From Ariolimax columbianus (taxonomy: Eukaryota; Mollusca; Gastropoda; Stylommatophora; Arionidae): a stretch of DNA of 64,000 bases. Shown piece by piece: positions 20,693-32,290 of the stretch. How positions within the stretch are numbered: the stretch's first letter is position 1; each line of letters begins with the position of its first letter. The position numbers and the translations under genes are program-made. The stretch is from assembly GCA_036924085.1 (NCBI GenBank), contig JAVGWX010000008.1, positions 49,397,019 to 49,461,018 of the forward strand. The letters are read 5' to 3'. The notes beneath the pieces are model-generated. The model did no database searches and was not told where the DNA came from. It worked only from the letters and a program-made list of their open reading frames with translations.

Positions 20693-22075
20693 TTCTTCTT
20701 CTTCTTCTTCTTCTTCTTCGTACGCAGTCAGACAGTAACCATTATTTTTTCGAAAAAAGTGGCGGTCATCCTGAGGCTGTCGACACTGTCATAGAGCTTG
20801 TCTTGTGGTTCCACTGGTGATGGCCACATCTGCTCTCTCTGATTCTCGTATGTCGGGCAGTTCTGCAGCAGATGTTCAGCGGTCATTTTCCCGGTACCAC
20901 ACGGGCATTCGTCGGTTCCACCTATCTTTAATTTGTTGAATAGGTGGTACCTCAGTCTATTGTGGCCAGTGCGAAGTCTAAAGACAACGACCTGCTCTTT
21001 TCTGTTCAGCTGGTAATATGCATCGTTTTTGGTGTAACCAGTATGTTCGGTTTCCCATTTGGTCATGTATCTGGCTTTGATAAGCCGTTTTGACTCTTCG
21101 TGCGTCATACTAGTATCTGTTTGTGGTAGTCTTGCGCCTTATTTTGCCAGTCTGTCTGCCTCCTCGTTGCCTTGGATGTTGCAGTGTGATGGGACCCACT
21201 GTACCACTACCCTTTTTGGTGCGGACTGCTGGCAGAGTTTGCAGAGTGCTGCTCTTAAGTCATTAAGCTCAGTGTTTTTCTGGCTTTTTAGCGCTGTGAC
21301 TACGGCGAGAGCATCTGTAAGCAGGACTATATGGCTTTCATTCTCTTTATGCGTCACTATTTCTTCCACTGCCGCCCTCAGTGCCTCTGCCTCCGCTCTG
21401 AAATTGCTTGTATACTTACCAGTAGCGAATGACAGTGTTATTTTTCTGCCATTTGGTAGGTTCAGGAGTGCTCCTGCCCCTCGGTTCTGTGCAGTGTTTG
21501 TTACAGAGCCGTCGGTGTATGCATGGGTCCAGTCCATGCTTGGGTAGTTTTTCGATGTAAAGCTTAGGGTAGTATCTCTCCTTTCTTTTTCAGTCTGGCA
21601 GTTTTTGTTTCCAATACCTGGTGTATTTTCTACCACCTATGGAAATATATCCTGCCTCCAGGTAGGTTTTCGTACAGTAGTGATGAGCTTTGGTGTTGTT
21701 AGTGCGTTTATGGGATCTTCGTGCATCTTTGCTTTGGCTATTTCTGCAAAGTTTCTCCGCTTTAGTTTCCCATTTCCCAAATTGTTTAGTCTCTGGTGCA
21801 CTGGATGGTCAGTCAGTCTTCGGAGTTTCTCTGACTGCAGCTGGGCTCTGCAGTCTCTTCTATCGGTCATGGATTGCAGTTTTGTAATCTTTTCAAGTTC
21901 TACAATTGGCGTTGACTGCATGCCTCCTGTTATAACTCTCATGGCTTGGTTTTTGGAGTTTGCTAACTTTATCGAAGTTCGCCTTTGCTGCTGTTGTCCA
22001 TGCCGCAATGCCATACTCGAGAACTGGTCTCACTCTTCCAGTGTACAGTTTCTTTAGTATGCTTTCGTCTAATCG
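20693..22075 (-). mobile_element. RNase H-bearing LINE, 5'-truncated, copy 2
   Basis: Same family as 17,190-18,930, inverted. The 3' GAA tail (CTT repeats on +) is at 20,693-20,719. Open segments: 21,637-22,014 (RT thumb), 21,139-21,636 (RNase H with HAYTDGSVT and WVPSHCNIQGNEEADRLAK) and 20,728-21,108 (Cys/His end, DECPCGTGKM). The 5' end is truncated in the RT thumb, at the ILKKLYTGRVRPVLEYG region. Confidence 0.92.
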
Positions 22076-22344
22076 AGTGTCTTAAAAATCGGCTGTCATT
22101 CTGGAAAGAACATACTACATGATGATGATAATAAAATGTTTAACAGACTGGGGGAACAGTTCTAATCCTTGTCTCACACTCTGTTTTACATATGATGAAT
22201 AAATCCTGCCAGATATTGCTGTGGCAGTTTGCTCTCAGTATAGGTTACTGAGTATCATTTTTGTCTTTTCCATCCATACCTATTTATTCTACACATTTAA
22301 TAAGTTTCTAATACTGTATAATAATGTTTGAGGTTTCCAGTCTA

Positions 22345-23440
22345 GCGCCTTTACAGGCTACTTAACCCTTTCATCCAGTTTGTGTTATTCTATCTGCTTT
22401 AATTGCCCGATATGGATTCATATTACTATATCTATGGTGGGTCACCAATGATGGATCATATTTGGATAACATTTGTACACGATATGTTTCATTGTGCTGT
22501 GTTTTTCACTTACATCGAATCAAATTCATAATTTGCCTTCGTTATCGATAACAGGCATTGTCAAAATCGCTCCATCAACATGTTTTCACCTTGTGATCGA
22601 GTTCGCATGGTATTTTCATGTCATAACAGCAATCAATGACAATATTGTAAATGGATTTGTGCATTGGAATCCACCATTGTGTTCATTACGCGATGTGGTA
22701 GTTATTTGGTACATTACATTTCATCGTTTCCAACGCACCACATCATGCATTCAAACCTGTTTTTTTGTTTCTATTTCATTGACTACTGTAAGCCACTGAG
22801 GCCTAGTCAAATACACCTTGCTGTCAATATTGCTAGCATTTTCTATACGCAGCAGTCTGTTCTCCTACAGAAAATCTATGAAAACTACATTCCAGCATCG
22901 TCATTAGTTCACTTCTCAAGGGGCAGCCAATTTACAAGTAAACAACAAGGTGCAAAGGCAGGGGGAGGGGTGCTGCAGCCGGACAGAAGTAGTGATACCA
23001 ATGATTCTCATCAGGACTAACCCTTTGATCAGGATAGAGATGGCCAATGACAAACCCCAGATCCATCAGCACAGACCCCTTCAGCACCAGCATAACTGTG
23101 CAGGCGAGAATTCAAGGAGCATGGACATTCCAATCATTCATTAGTCACTTTGGGATGAAACTACATGACTGGAATGAGAAATGTCTTCTGGTCGCTGTGG
23201 TCAAGAGGTATGGCACTCACTTCTCAAAGAAATGAACGGAAACAGTGAGCGATTGAATACCGCAAGTTTTCAAGTGACCCCTGGTAGCTCGGGTCCAGAG
23301 AGTGAGGTTGATGACCAGCGCAGTTTCTTCCTCACTATAATGAAAAGACAACCATTTGATGATGTTGCCATCATCACTTGCGATGGACAACTAACTACTA
23401 CTACAACAATACTGAACTCTTTGTCAAAAACTTGTAGTTT
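22345..23440. repeat. 1.1-kb diverged direct repeat, copy 1
   Basis: Aligns with 25,655-26,720 along its length (AGCGCCT...CTACTTAACCCTT, TGTGTTATTCTATCTGCTT, CCAATGATGGATCATATTTG, TCACTTCTC...GGGCAGCC). Short ORFs inside are not conserved. It includes a tRNA-like SINE segment at about 23,185-23,300. Confidence 0.8.
23185..23300 (+). mobile_element. tRNA-derived SINE segment
   Basis: GTCGCTGTGGTCAAGAGGTA (A-box-like), GGCACTCACTTCTCAA, then GAGCGATTGAATACC (B-box-like). The related segment at 26,482-26,580 is closer to the consensus (CAATCGAATCCCGC). Confidence 0.55.
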
Positions 23441-24335
23441 ATAAAGCGCATGCAAATGCTTTTTTGTACTTCTATTTGTTTCTCTGCTACTGATCGTATA
23501 CAAAATATTGCTTCTCTTGTTCTACTGTTCTGTCAAAATTCAAATTGTTGTCTATGAATTTTGTTGCATGCTTTATGCCTGTATAATTTGTATCAGTATT
23601 AAGCAGGTTGATTGTTCTCAAATCTGAAAATATTTTGCACTTCGTTTCATAGGTAGTTGTAAAAAGACTGACATTTGCAGATCATTCGAAGTAGATCCTG
23701 TATTGTATATGTCATTGTACAGATCAGTGATTTTATCAATACCAAAATCATTTAGGTGTGCTTGTCAAGTAAAAGAGAAAAGCCTTTAAAAGCTTTTACT
23801 ATGTGCTCCTAAATGTTAAATCTTAACCTTCATTCTACACATTATTTGCTTCATGTGCTTAAAGTTAAAAATTTGTAAACTTAGCTTAAAAACATTATAT
23901 TTAGCAACCTCATAAACACTTCCAAATATTAGTTCTGTATTATGTTTACGAAACCATGACACCGATGTCGTTATTGGTAAAGCCGTATTTGTTTTCAACT
24001 CTTCTTGGTCCAATGTAGAACTATGCTGCTTTCTGTTTCAAAAACTGGATTAGGATGATTAACAGAAATGTATAATCTGGTCTAATTCTATGGTTTGAAT
24101 GTCAATGTTGCAATGAATATCTTTACATGAAAAAAGCATTTTGTAGCATAACAAAATGTTACCCTTAATAATATATTTACATTGATGTCAAATGAATGAC
24201 ATTTGTTTCTCAATAATGAATGACTTTTCTGTTCAGAATACCGAAGACAACAACAATTTAGCGCAAATGTAAGTGCTGTACTTTAGAAGCACATATAGCG
24301 AACCATTTAGAACCATATAGGTTGTTTTTGCTGCT
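23440..24335. other. AT-rich spacer, no gene seen
   Basis: Only short ORFs (for example 23,816-24,013 on -) with no recognisable domain. Confidence 0.4.
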
Positions 24336-24722
24336 CTTAGTTCTTAGTCGACCTGTCCTTCTACAGGGACGGATGCCCCTGTGCAGGTCCCATCTCTGGT
24401 ATGAGCTGGATGTAGCCGTGAGAAAGGTTTCCTGCTTAGCGAGCTAGGCTCAAGCAGCTTAATATTCCACTGCGCTGGGGCAAGCGCTTACGGAAGGTGG
24501 TTAACCGATGTGCGAGTCCATCTTAATAGACTCAAACACTAGAGCAAAGTAGACCCGCAGCCTGTTAGGCGCCATCTATGCTGCTCTAAACAAACCACCT
24601 AACCATGGCTGGTGTTATGCCATGTCACACAGTTAGTCGCCTCTTGCGACATGCTCTCTGTGAGGCAGTGGTGCTATTCTTGTCCTTGTCATACAAAAAG
24701 ACCCCGGCAGACCACTCGGACT
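24336..24722 (+). repeat. 370-bp dispersed repeat, copy 1
   Basis: Begins CTTAGTCGACCTGTCCTTCT. It runs through CTGCTTAGCGAGCTAGGCTC, CAAACACTAGAGCAAAGTAG and ATGCTGCTCTAAACAAACC, and ends CCCCGGCAGACCACTCGG. A full inverted copy is at 47,955-48,352 and a fragment at 16,862-16,990. Non-coding; probably a SINE or other non-autonomous element. Confidence 0.75.
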
Positions 24723-24724
24723 GA

Positions 24725-25110
24725 AGATAGATAGGTAGATAGATTCTCAGATAAACTCTTGAAAATAGACTGAATGCATTTGAAAATAAATGTCTTAGAG
24801 AATTATTGAATATTGGCTGGAAAGAATTTAAGATAGACAAACAAGATACTATCTTGAGGGAAAAAAATGTTTAGCATGCATCAAACACGTCCTTAGAATG
24901 AACAGCAACAGACTTCAAGTTCAATCGATTATGTAGAGACCAAGTGTAACCAGAAAGAGGGGCAGGCCATTGAGACACTATGCATGACTATCACTATAGA
25001 GTCCACCATGATGGGCCTTAACAACATGCAGGAACTACAATGTGCAGTATCAGGCCGATCTACCTGAGTTCTGCCATCTGCGCCGTGTTTGCCGCTGAAA
25101 GAACATAAAT
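24725..25110 (+). mobile_element. LINE C-terminal fragment
   Basis: Reads RLNAFENKCLRELLNIGWKE (about 24,765-24,825), then HVLRMNSNRL and RKRGRPLRHY, like the ends of RTE-type polyproteins. Frameshifted. Confidence 0.65.
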
Positions 25111-25209
25111 AGATTCTCAGATACTGGAAACGTCTAATTTATTGCAAAGCATAGACATACAATTATTTAGTTACTGTATTAAATGTAAAACAGCTTAAAC
25201 AAAGATAAA

Positions 25210-25371
25210 TTAAAAAATACAAAAGATAAGTATAGTAATTTCTTGTTTTGTACTGATACCTGTTTCAGCGACACAGCTGTCACAGTCATCATACTTTTCT
25301 CTGCAACTCCCTTTCATGTTGTTTGGTTTGGGCCAGACCCCCAACTTTGTAGATGAATTGCAGGTGGGCAT
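25210..25371 (-). CDS. 53-codon Cys-containing ORF with downstream AATAAA (unknown)
   Basis: The minus-strand ORF starts MPTCNSSTKLGVWPKPNNMK, continues GSCREKYDDCDSCVAETGIS, and stops at 25210-25212. AATAAA follows at 25138-25143, about 70 nt downstream. It could be the last exon of an unseen gene or the 3' end of a retrotransposon. Much of the same DNA is open on + (25269-25390) between AG and GT, so strand is uncertain. I do not recognise it. Confidence 0.3.
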   Translation of the reverse strand: MPTCNSSTKLGVWPKPNNMKGSCREKYDDCDSCVAETGISTKQEITILIFCIF

Positions 25372-25654
25372 ACTATTTCCTTCTGGTCAGGTGAGTATAT
25401 TTACAAATGAACTAACATTTTCGCCTGTTTAATTTTGTACCGAGGTATTGTTTAGTCTCGAGGTAAGGTGTTACCTAACAGTTGGTAACAGGGATCGACC
25501 TGACAAGTCTCCATCGGATATTTGCCTGCCAACAAAATATGAAACAAAGGAGGTTACATCTTTCAACGACGCCCAATGACATAAGTGGACAGAAGATATC
25601 TGCTGTCTACTTGTAGTGTTGCACTTTGTAATTCTTAATTGATTGTTTTCCGGT

Positions 25655-26720
25655 CAAGCGCCTCACAGCTGCTTAACCCTTAAATCCAGTTGTTTGTGTT
25701 ATTCTATCTGCTTCCACCGCTTAATGTGGATACATATTTCAATAGCTGTGGTGGGCTGCCAATGATGGATCATATTTGCATGAGTTTTGTGCTGTGTGTT
25801 TCATTACCATTGAATTAAATACATATTTTACCTCCCTGCTATCGATAACTGGCAGTCATTGAAGGTAAAATCTTTCCATCATGTTTTTTCCTCTCGAGCG
25901 GGTTCGCACGGTACTTTCATGTCATAAAGTCAATCATTGACAATATTGGAAATGGTATCATGTATCGGAATCCACCATTGTGTTCATTATGTGTAGTAGT
26001 TATTTGGTACGTTACATTTCATCCTGCTCAATGATCCATGTCATGGATTCTAGCTGGTTTTTGTTGTCTACGTCATTGACTGCTATAGGCCACTGACCTA
26101 GTCAACTATCTCTTTGTTATCAATATTACTAGCATTTTCTATAGACAGCTGGTTCTTATGCAGATATGCAGAAAATCTGTGAAAACTACGTTACAGCATC
26201 CTCATATGTGCACTTCTCGGGGCCAATTTTCAAGTTAACAACAGGGGATGGAGGCAGAGGTAGTCGTGATGTAGCTGGACAGAAGTAGTGAAACCAACGA
26301 CCATGATTAGTACTGGCCCTCTGATCATGAAAGAGATTACCAATGACAAACCCCAGATCTATCAGCATGACTGAGCGGGGTAGTCTGCGAGGAACATGAA
26401 TCGTCCGCTGTTAACTTTGTGACGAAACTACATGACTGGAATGAGAAACTGGTTGTCTACAGACTCTGCATTGACTTTTGGCGGTTCCTGGGGTCGAGAG
26501 GTAAGGCACTCGCCTTTCAAAGTTATGAATAGAAACCGTGGGCAATCGAATCCCGCAAGTTTTCAAGCATACCCTGGTCTCAAGGGAGGTGAGACCAGAG
26601 TTACTGCATCCTGAGTTATCTCCAGTCATCTTGACTTAGTCTTGCCTCTGATCTAAGGTAGCTTGGGACCAGAGAGTAAGGATGACCAGTGCATTTTCTG
26701 TAACTGACTTTTATTCTAAA
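25655..26720. repeat. 1.1-kb diverged direct repeat, copy 2
   Basis: Homologous to 22,345-23,440 in the same orientation, about 3.3 kb away. It has extra sequence at about 26,565-26,650 (CCTGGTCTCAAGGGAGGTGA...). Confidence 0.8.
26482..26580 (+). mobile_element. tRNA-derived SINE segment
   Basis: GGGGTCGAGAGGTAAGGCAC, then TCGCCTTTCAA and CAATCGAATCCCGC: tRNA-like A- and B-box order and spacing. Confidence 0.6.
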
Positions 26721-27089
26721 TATTTCCAAGAAACAAGTATTCGAAACTCATAGATTTTGTCAAAAGGGATTAGGGCTATTTGGAACCACTTACAACTAAC
26801 AGCAATTTATTTAAAGAATGAAGTTTCTTAAATCTAAATCAAGGACGAAAACAAGATTCACAAAAATACTCTGCTTGCTGCAACTCAGTTATTTTTCTCG
26901 GACAATGACAGTCTTATGAGAGACATGAAGTATCAAACATTCCATTGAGTATATCTATAATCTGTCTTAAGCTTAATTTGTCATCTTCAGATCAAGGTCC
27001 CGGTTTCTCTTACAAAAGGAGACCAGTGTTTGTAAAGGCTGTTTTATCTCCATACAGTTTTTGTCTCATATCTGTCTCGTGCAGCTAGT

Positions 27090-28470
27090 ATTGTTCTCAC
27101 TCTTCCTGCATGATCTTAAAGGTGTTAGGAGTTTATAGTTTATTCCATGGTCATGGTATGCTGCCCACATGGACACCTGTCATCTGTCCCAATTTTCATT
27201 TTACTGTAAAGAAGACTCTTCAGTCTGTTATGCCCAGCTCACAGTCTGAAGATTATGACTTGCTCTTCTCTTAAACTTAAAATTTGACGTCTTTATACTG
27301 GTTCAGAATACTCTACAGAGTCTGTATACAACCAGTTTTGTTTACATTTCGTTGCTCTGAAAGCTATGTACATCCAATCTATTCTTAAATGCATTAACTG
27401 TCCCAGCTTCTACTACTTCCTGTGCCAATGCATTCCAATCATTCACTACTCTCTGACAAAAAAAATATTTCCTAATTTCTCTAGTTAAATCATAGTAGTT
27501 GTTTTCTTTTCGGAATGGGGGTGTCAATCAGCCCATTTCTCCATGAAGTCGGCCTTAACTATTGTCTTGGCCTCATTATACACGATACTCAGGTCTGTTT
27601 GTGGGGAAGCTTCTCCAAGCTTTGCTAGTTTGTCTGCATCATCATTGCCTTAAATATTGCAGTAAGATGGGATCCACTGACTGACCAGCCTGTGTGTTCT
27701 GCTGAGAGTTGTGTCAGAGACTACATACATTGCTCGAGATCTTCATCTTAGATTACAAACTTGGATGGTACCTTTGAAAGTTATTGGAGTATTGTTCACA
27801 CTAGAGATTTTTCTGCTCTGTTCCTTAGTCTATAATAGACTTTCACCACCTTCATTGGATGTAGCTTTGTAAATACGTGTATCCGTGTTTCTGGTGGGTA
27901 TATCAATTTACTTTTTAAATCGGTCTGAGTTTCCTTCTTTTCTATTCCCTCTATGGTTTCTACCATCTCAGGTGATTTTTTTTTCTATGGTAGAATTTGG
28001 GATGTTTCTTTTAAATCTTTAACCACTGCCTAGCTTATGATTTGGTTTGCTCCGGCAATATCTTTTGTTTTTTTATATGAAGTGGTTTCTCTTTAATCAT
28101 CTCCTCCCCAGGCAGTTTATTCTGTCATATATTGGGTGATCTAGCATTTGTTTGAACTTCTTCCCCTGCTGAAGTGTTTTATGGTCTCTGTGCATATCCA
28201 AATTTCCATACTTTTGATTCTTGTGATGTTCTCAATTTATGTTTTATATTTATTGGTGTTCTTCTCATAGCTCCAGTGATGATACATATATTTTTGGATT
28301 TGGTTGTATTAATTGTTTGGAAGGTGATAGTCACCAAATTGACACCCAACATCGAATCTGTACCAACAATTGAATAGATGAGGGGGCACATGAAATCAAA
28401 CAACTTAAACCAGGTAGAACCCCTGAACAAGACAAAATCACAAATGATGTAATCCAGGCACACTAGCGCG
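27090..28470 (-). mobile_element. old RNase H-bearing LINE remnant, interrupted
   Basis: Minus-strand fragments: ITGAMRRTPINIKHKL (about 28,245-28,295), an RNase H-end segment reading SQWIPSYCNIQGNDDADKLA in shifting frames (about 27,615-27,690), and REEQVIIFRL, AGHNRLKSLLYSKMKIG, DDRCPCGQHTM (about 27,165-27,275). Diverged from the copies at 17, 21 and 39 kb. A CR1-like end is inserted at 27,285-27,530. Confidence 0.7.
27285..27530 (-). mobile_element. CR1-like LINE 3' end nested in an older LINE
   Basis: The minus strand encodes REIRKYFFCQRVVNDWNALA...VVEAGTVNAFKNRLD (open 27,342-27,527). It ends with the hairpin ACTGGTT...AACCAGT and TATAAAGACGTC. Older LINE coding sequence lies on both sides. 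Confidence 0.8.
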
Positions 28471-28479
28471 GCAATTAAC

Positions 28480-29045
28480 TACTTTGTTCAACTACTTTGT
28501 TCAACTACTTTGTCTGAATAAATGCTAAATCCCTGATCAACGGAAAAAGTCAAAAAAACATCCTAATCCTTTAAAAGCTTCAGCTTCAGGCCCTTTCCAG
28601 TTTCAATTTTTTAGAAGTTTTCCTTTGATCTCTTCTTTATTTGGCTTATCACAGAGGTCTTCTTCAGAATATAAAATGTCAGGTAAGCTATTTAGTTCTT
28701 CAAAGTATTCTGCTAATCTATTCTTCTCTTCTTCAATATTTGTTACCTTTATTCCCACTATGTATTTTATTGGTTTGCTTTGTTGTTGTTATTTTCCTGG
28801 CAGGTTTCTGATAGTGTAATACAGACATCAAGCTGCAGCTTCTTCAACTTCTGTAGCCAGACTATCAATGTCATTGTTCATGTCTACTGTAATGCACTTT
28901 TTTACTTCTTTGTTCAGCTCTGGGAAGTCTTGCTGTTCTTTAGTTTTGATGGTTTGCCATCATTCAATCCTTGTACTGTCATTCCTTTTCATCCAAATCT
29001 TCCTTGCATATTGTTTTCCAGACCTTTTGTAGCTGTTATCAATTT
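28480..29045 (-). mobile_element. LINE coding remnant
   Basis: Minus-strand pieces resembling the endonuclease-to-RT linker of RTE-type elements (for example PDILYSEEDLCDKPNKEEIK, read with frame changes, about 28,610-28,695). Low coding integrity. Confidence 0.45.
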
Positions 29046-29340
29046 TTATCAATAGTTAGTTTGTTACCGTTGTTAGTTAGTCAGTCAGTTAATTAGTTAG
29101 TAAGTCGTTTGATCATTTTCATTGCATGCAGAACAAGTTTAAAAGCACTCAGATCTTATCCTCAGTATCTCTGCCAGCACGTGATGACTAACCGTTCCGC
29201 TTTGATGCTGGTTAACCAGGTATTTACACCTCACCACACCTCGTTTCACCCACAATTCAACCAGTTGTATCAAGGACTTAGAGTCTGGATCAACTCCTGA
29301 ATCTTCTTTTCGGCTGATTTCCCTAACAGTGTTTAGTATA
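29046..29340. repeat. dispersed repeat with (TTAG)n end, copy 1
   Basis: GTTAGTTAGTCAGTCAGTTA tract followed by a 240-bp body (CCTCAGTATCTCTGCCAGCA, GATGCTGGTTAACCAG, TTCAACCAGTTGTATCAAGG, TCAACTCCTGAATCTTCTTT). It matches 36,518-36,828. Confidence 0.75.
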
Positions 29341-29499
29341 TTGGCTCAGTCAATTGATCTACCGCATGTCAAGGAACGAGTATGAAGGTGATTCTCTGTA
29401 ACCTTGACCAACCTATCGACTCAACCATTGGCGCCATGCGCAACCTGATTGGAGCTTTCATCAATGCCAGCCCCTATGTCTAATTATTCAAGTGCTTGA

Positions 29500-30430
29500 A
29501 ATGCATTGCTGATGACATAAGTTGTTCTGTTCTTTCATAGCTTAAGCTTAACTTTGGCCATCACTAGATTTGTGGTCTGAAGCCACATCTGCTCCTCTGT
29601 AGACACTAATGTCCTGCACATGTTGTCTAAATTTCCTATCTGTGCAGATGTGGTCAAGCTGGTTTTGCATAGAGGATATGGAGATATCCATGTTACCTTA
29701 TCAATTTTCTTGTCTGAGAACAATGCTTCCTTAAATGACCAGTTAATTACCTGTGTAAAAATGTGCAAATCATTTTCATCATTTTCATTCATTACTAAGA
29801 ATTGTTGTCAATAATCTTTTGTAGCATACATTGTTATCTCCTATTTTGGCATTAAAGTCTCCTATCACAACCATTATAACTCTTAAATTTGTCTTATCTG
29901 TCACATTTTGCAGCTTGTTGGCTTTCTTTAACTCATTCTTGTTTTTCATTAGTTGGAGAGTACAATTGTATGATGTTTAGTTTTGTGGTTCTAAAGGAGG
30001 CCATAATCAGTAATCAGTCTTCATCCAGCTGCATGCTGGGCATTTGGTGTTAGCATAAGTGCTACCGCTTTATTGTGGGGTACAGTCTCTTCTTCATGTC
30101 CTGAATATATTATTTGTTTTGCCTGATGTTAGCTATACTTTCAGTGCTTGTGCCCATCTTATTTCGCTGAGCACAAAGATGCTGATGTTATTTTGTTCCC
30201 TCTGTATTGCAATTTGAGCTATTTCCCCTGTGTCTTGCATGGTTCTCATATTCCAGGTGCTGAGTTTTGAGGTGTTTCTTATTGATATTAAGTAGGTCGG
30301 AAAACCAGTTTTCTTCTTTAATTTTGATATAATAAAATATGGTATTTTAAAAATTGTGAATATCACCTGACAACACATACAAAACCTGAAAAGCCAACAG
30401 CAGTCCCCAACACTTACCATCTTTCAGATT
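29500..30430 (-). mobile_element. RTE-like LINE endonuclease fragment
   Basis: Minus strand: LSTWNMRTMQDTGEIAQIAI (about 30,200-30,260), FVLSEIRWAQ, VIGDFNAKIGD (about 29,840-29,875) and QLDHICTDRKFRQHVQDISV with YRGADVASDH (about 29,570-29,665). These are APE-endonuclease signatures in correct order, with frameshifts. Confidence 0.8.
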
Positions 30431-30639
30431 CCTTCTCTCATTCTTCGAATATGTGCCCCACAGGTCTTAATGCACTTTGAATATTTAATACTTGTCGCAC
30501 TTCCCTTTTTATCGTAATGTACTTGCTGCTTTAATTTTGCACACTAACCGCAGTCATTTGTTGCCAATATATATTCCATATCTCTTAAGTTTTTTCATCT
30601 ACATTTAATGCACTAAGTATTTCTATCATGTCTTCCTGT

Positions 30640-31700
30640 ATAATAGTTGAAGCGAAGATACAGGTCCTGTTGCATCTCAACAGATTGTTCTGTTTTAGAT
30701 GTTTGTATTCAAATTGCATTATTCATCCAATTCCCTACTACAAAACCAGATTGTTCTGCTTTGGTTTTGTTAACTGCTCTGAACATGAGTAATCTCATAA
30801 GAATTTTGGTGATATGACTCATAATAAATATTGTTTTACACTCTTCCTGCCTAGGTTTTTTGGAAGATTTTTGAAAATGAATTTAATATCTGTTGTGATT
30901 TTTTTCTGATTCATAAACGTTGTTCAGAAAGTTAATACATTCAGACCAAACTCAGAGCCTTATCATTTCATAAATAACGTTATCCGGACCTGATGCTTTG
31001 CTTTGCTTTGTTTTTTCTTCTTTGACGATTATTTTGAAAGTGACATTTGGTCATAGTTTACAGCAACGTTGCAAAATCTGCGGCCAGACACATCTGGTTG
31101 CAGCACAGCATTTTTGGGACCAGGTTTGCCCTTCATCATTGATCACTATTATTTTAGCCAAGTTGCAGTCTGTTTCCAGGGCTGCCACCTAGAGATGGAA
31201 TATGGTCTTACTCAGCTATGGCTCGCTGATCCTGATGCAAGCAGCCAGCTATGAGTCACTGTCTGATGTCAGCTTATTCATTGATGTATCTTCAGCCTCT
31301 TCTTTGCTGTGTTTCAAATATGTTAAAGCATTTTCTTCTTTACCTTTAATTATTGTGGGACCTTACAGGTTAGGTAATAAGGAAGTGCTCTTCATTTCTT
31401 TCTTCTTTGTATAGTTCATTAATATACTCTGACCATCTATCTAGCATTTCATTTCTTTCAATTAATATTTCACCATTTTTCTACTTGTATGCAGTCACCG
31501 GATCTGTGGCTTTGTAACTAGCACTGTTAATTTTTTTCTGTACAGATGCATTAAGACTTACATTTGGTCTTTGCTTGATGATAGGAAATTTGGAAAGTAA
31601 TGTAGTCTATAAATGTCTGAATCAAGCTCTTCTTGTTTTCCATAGTTGCAAGTGATGATTTTTGAAAGGTTTGGTTAGTTGGGACACTTCTTGAGGTGTC
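30640..31700 (-). mobile_element. RTE-like LINE linker/RT fragment, with an embedded dispersed repeat
   Basis: The minus strand carries NGEILIERNEMLDRWSEYIN (about 31,425-31,485) and KASGPDNVIYEMI (about 30,955-30,995). At about 31,035-31,290 there is a segment similar to 35,235-35,545, probably a separate dispersed repeat. RT lies upstream of the endonuclease fragment on this strand, so these are different insertions or a rearrangement. Confidence 0.55.
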
Positions 31701-31904
31701 CAGCTAGCTTAATCCCATACCTCATTTTTTTTCTTGTGGTATGGCATTGAAGGTCTGTGATTCTAATCATTGTATGTCTCCGAGTGCACAAAATATACTT
31801 GTCTTAGTAATCATTATCACTGACAAACATAATTTTTAAAACAAATTAATGCCTCCAAGTTACCCAATTTTTTTTCTTTATAATGCAGCTACGATAATAA
31901 TAAT

Positions 31905-32290
31905 AATAATAATGTTTGTTTAGGCGTCTGAGACCTGTTGTGTCAGTTGGCCACTTCCATGACCTACTACTGTGGCATGGTTCTAGGCCTCGTTCAGAGT
32001 GGAGGTAGAGGTTGCTATCTGCTGGAGCCATACTGTGCAGGGACGGCCTCTTCTGTGCCTCCAGCCAGTCGAGGGAAGACTTTTAGCACTGAGGAATGAC
32101 TTGTGTTGTATCTTGTGGGCCGGGGTTTTCTGGCCCAGCTGTACAACATGACCGAACATAGAAACTCGGCCGTGGTCAAGTGTTTATGAAATTGGTAGGA
32201 GTCCTATCTTAGCGGAGACCTCCACGTTGCGGGTGTAGATAATAAGCTGCCCAAATATTCTACAGAATGTCTACATCTTTTCTTGACAGT
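31905..32290 (-). mobile_element. LINE 3' end with (ATT)n tail
   Basis: The minus strand encodes MFGHVVQLGQK-type sequence, then WRHRRGRPCTVWLQQIATST...LNEAWNHATVVGHGSGQLTQ, and ends GTCTCAGACGCCTAAACAAA followed by ATT repeats (TAA on + at 31,893-31,915). Same family as 12,130-12,485. Confidence 0.75.
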
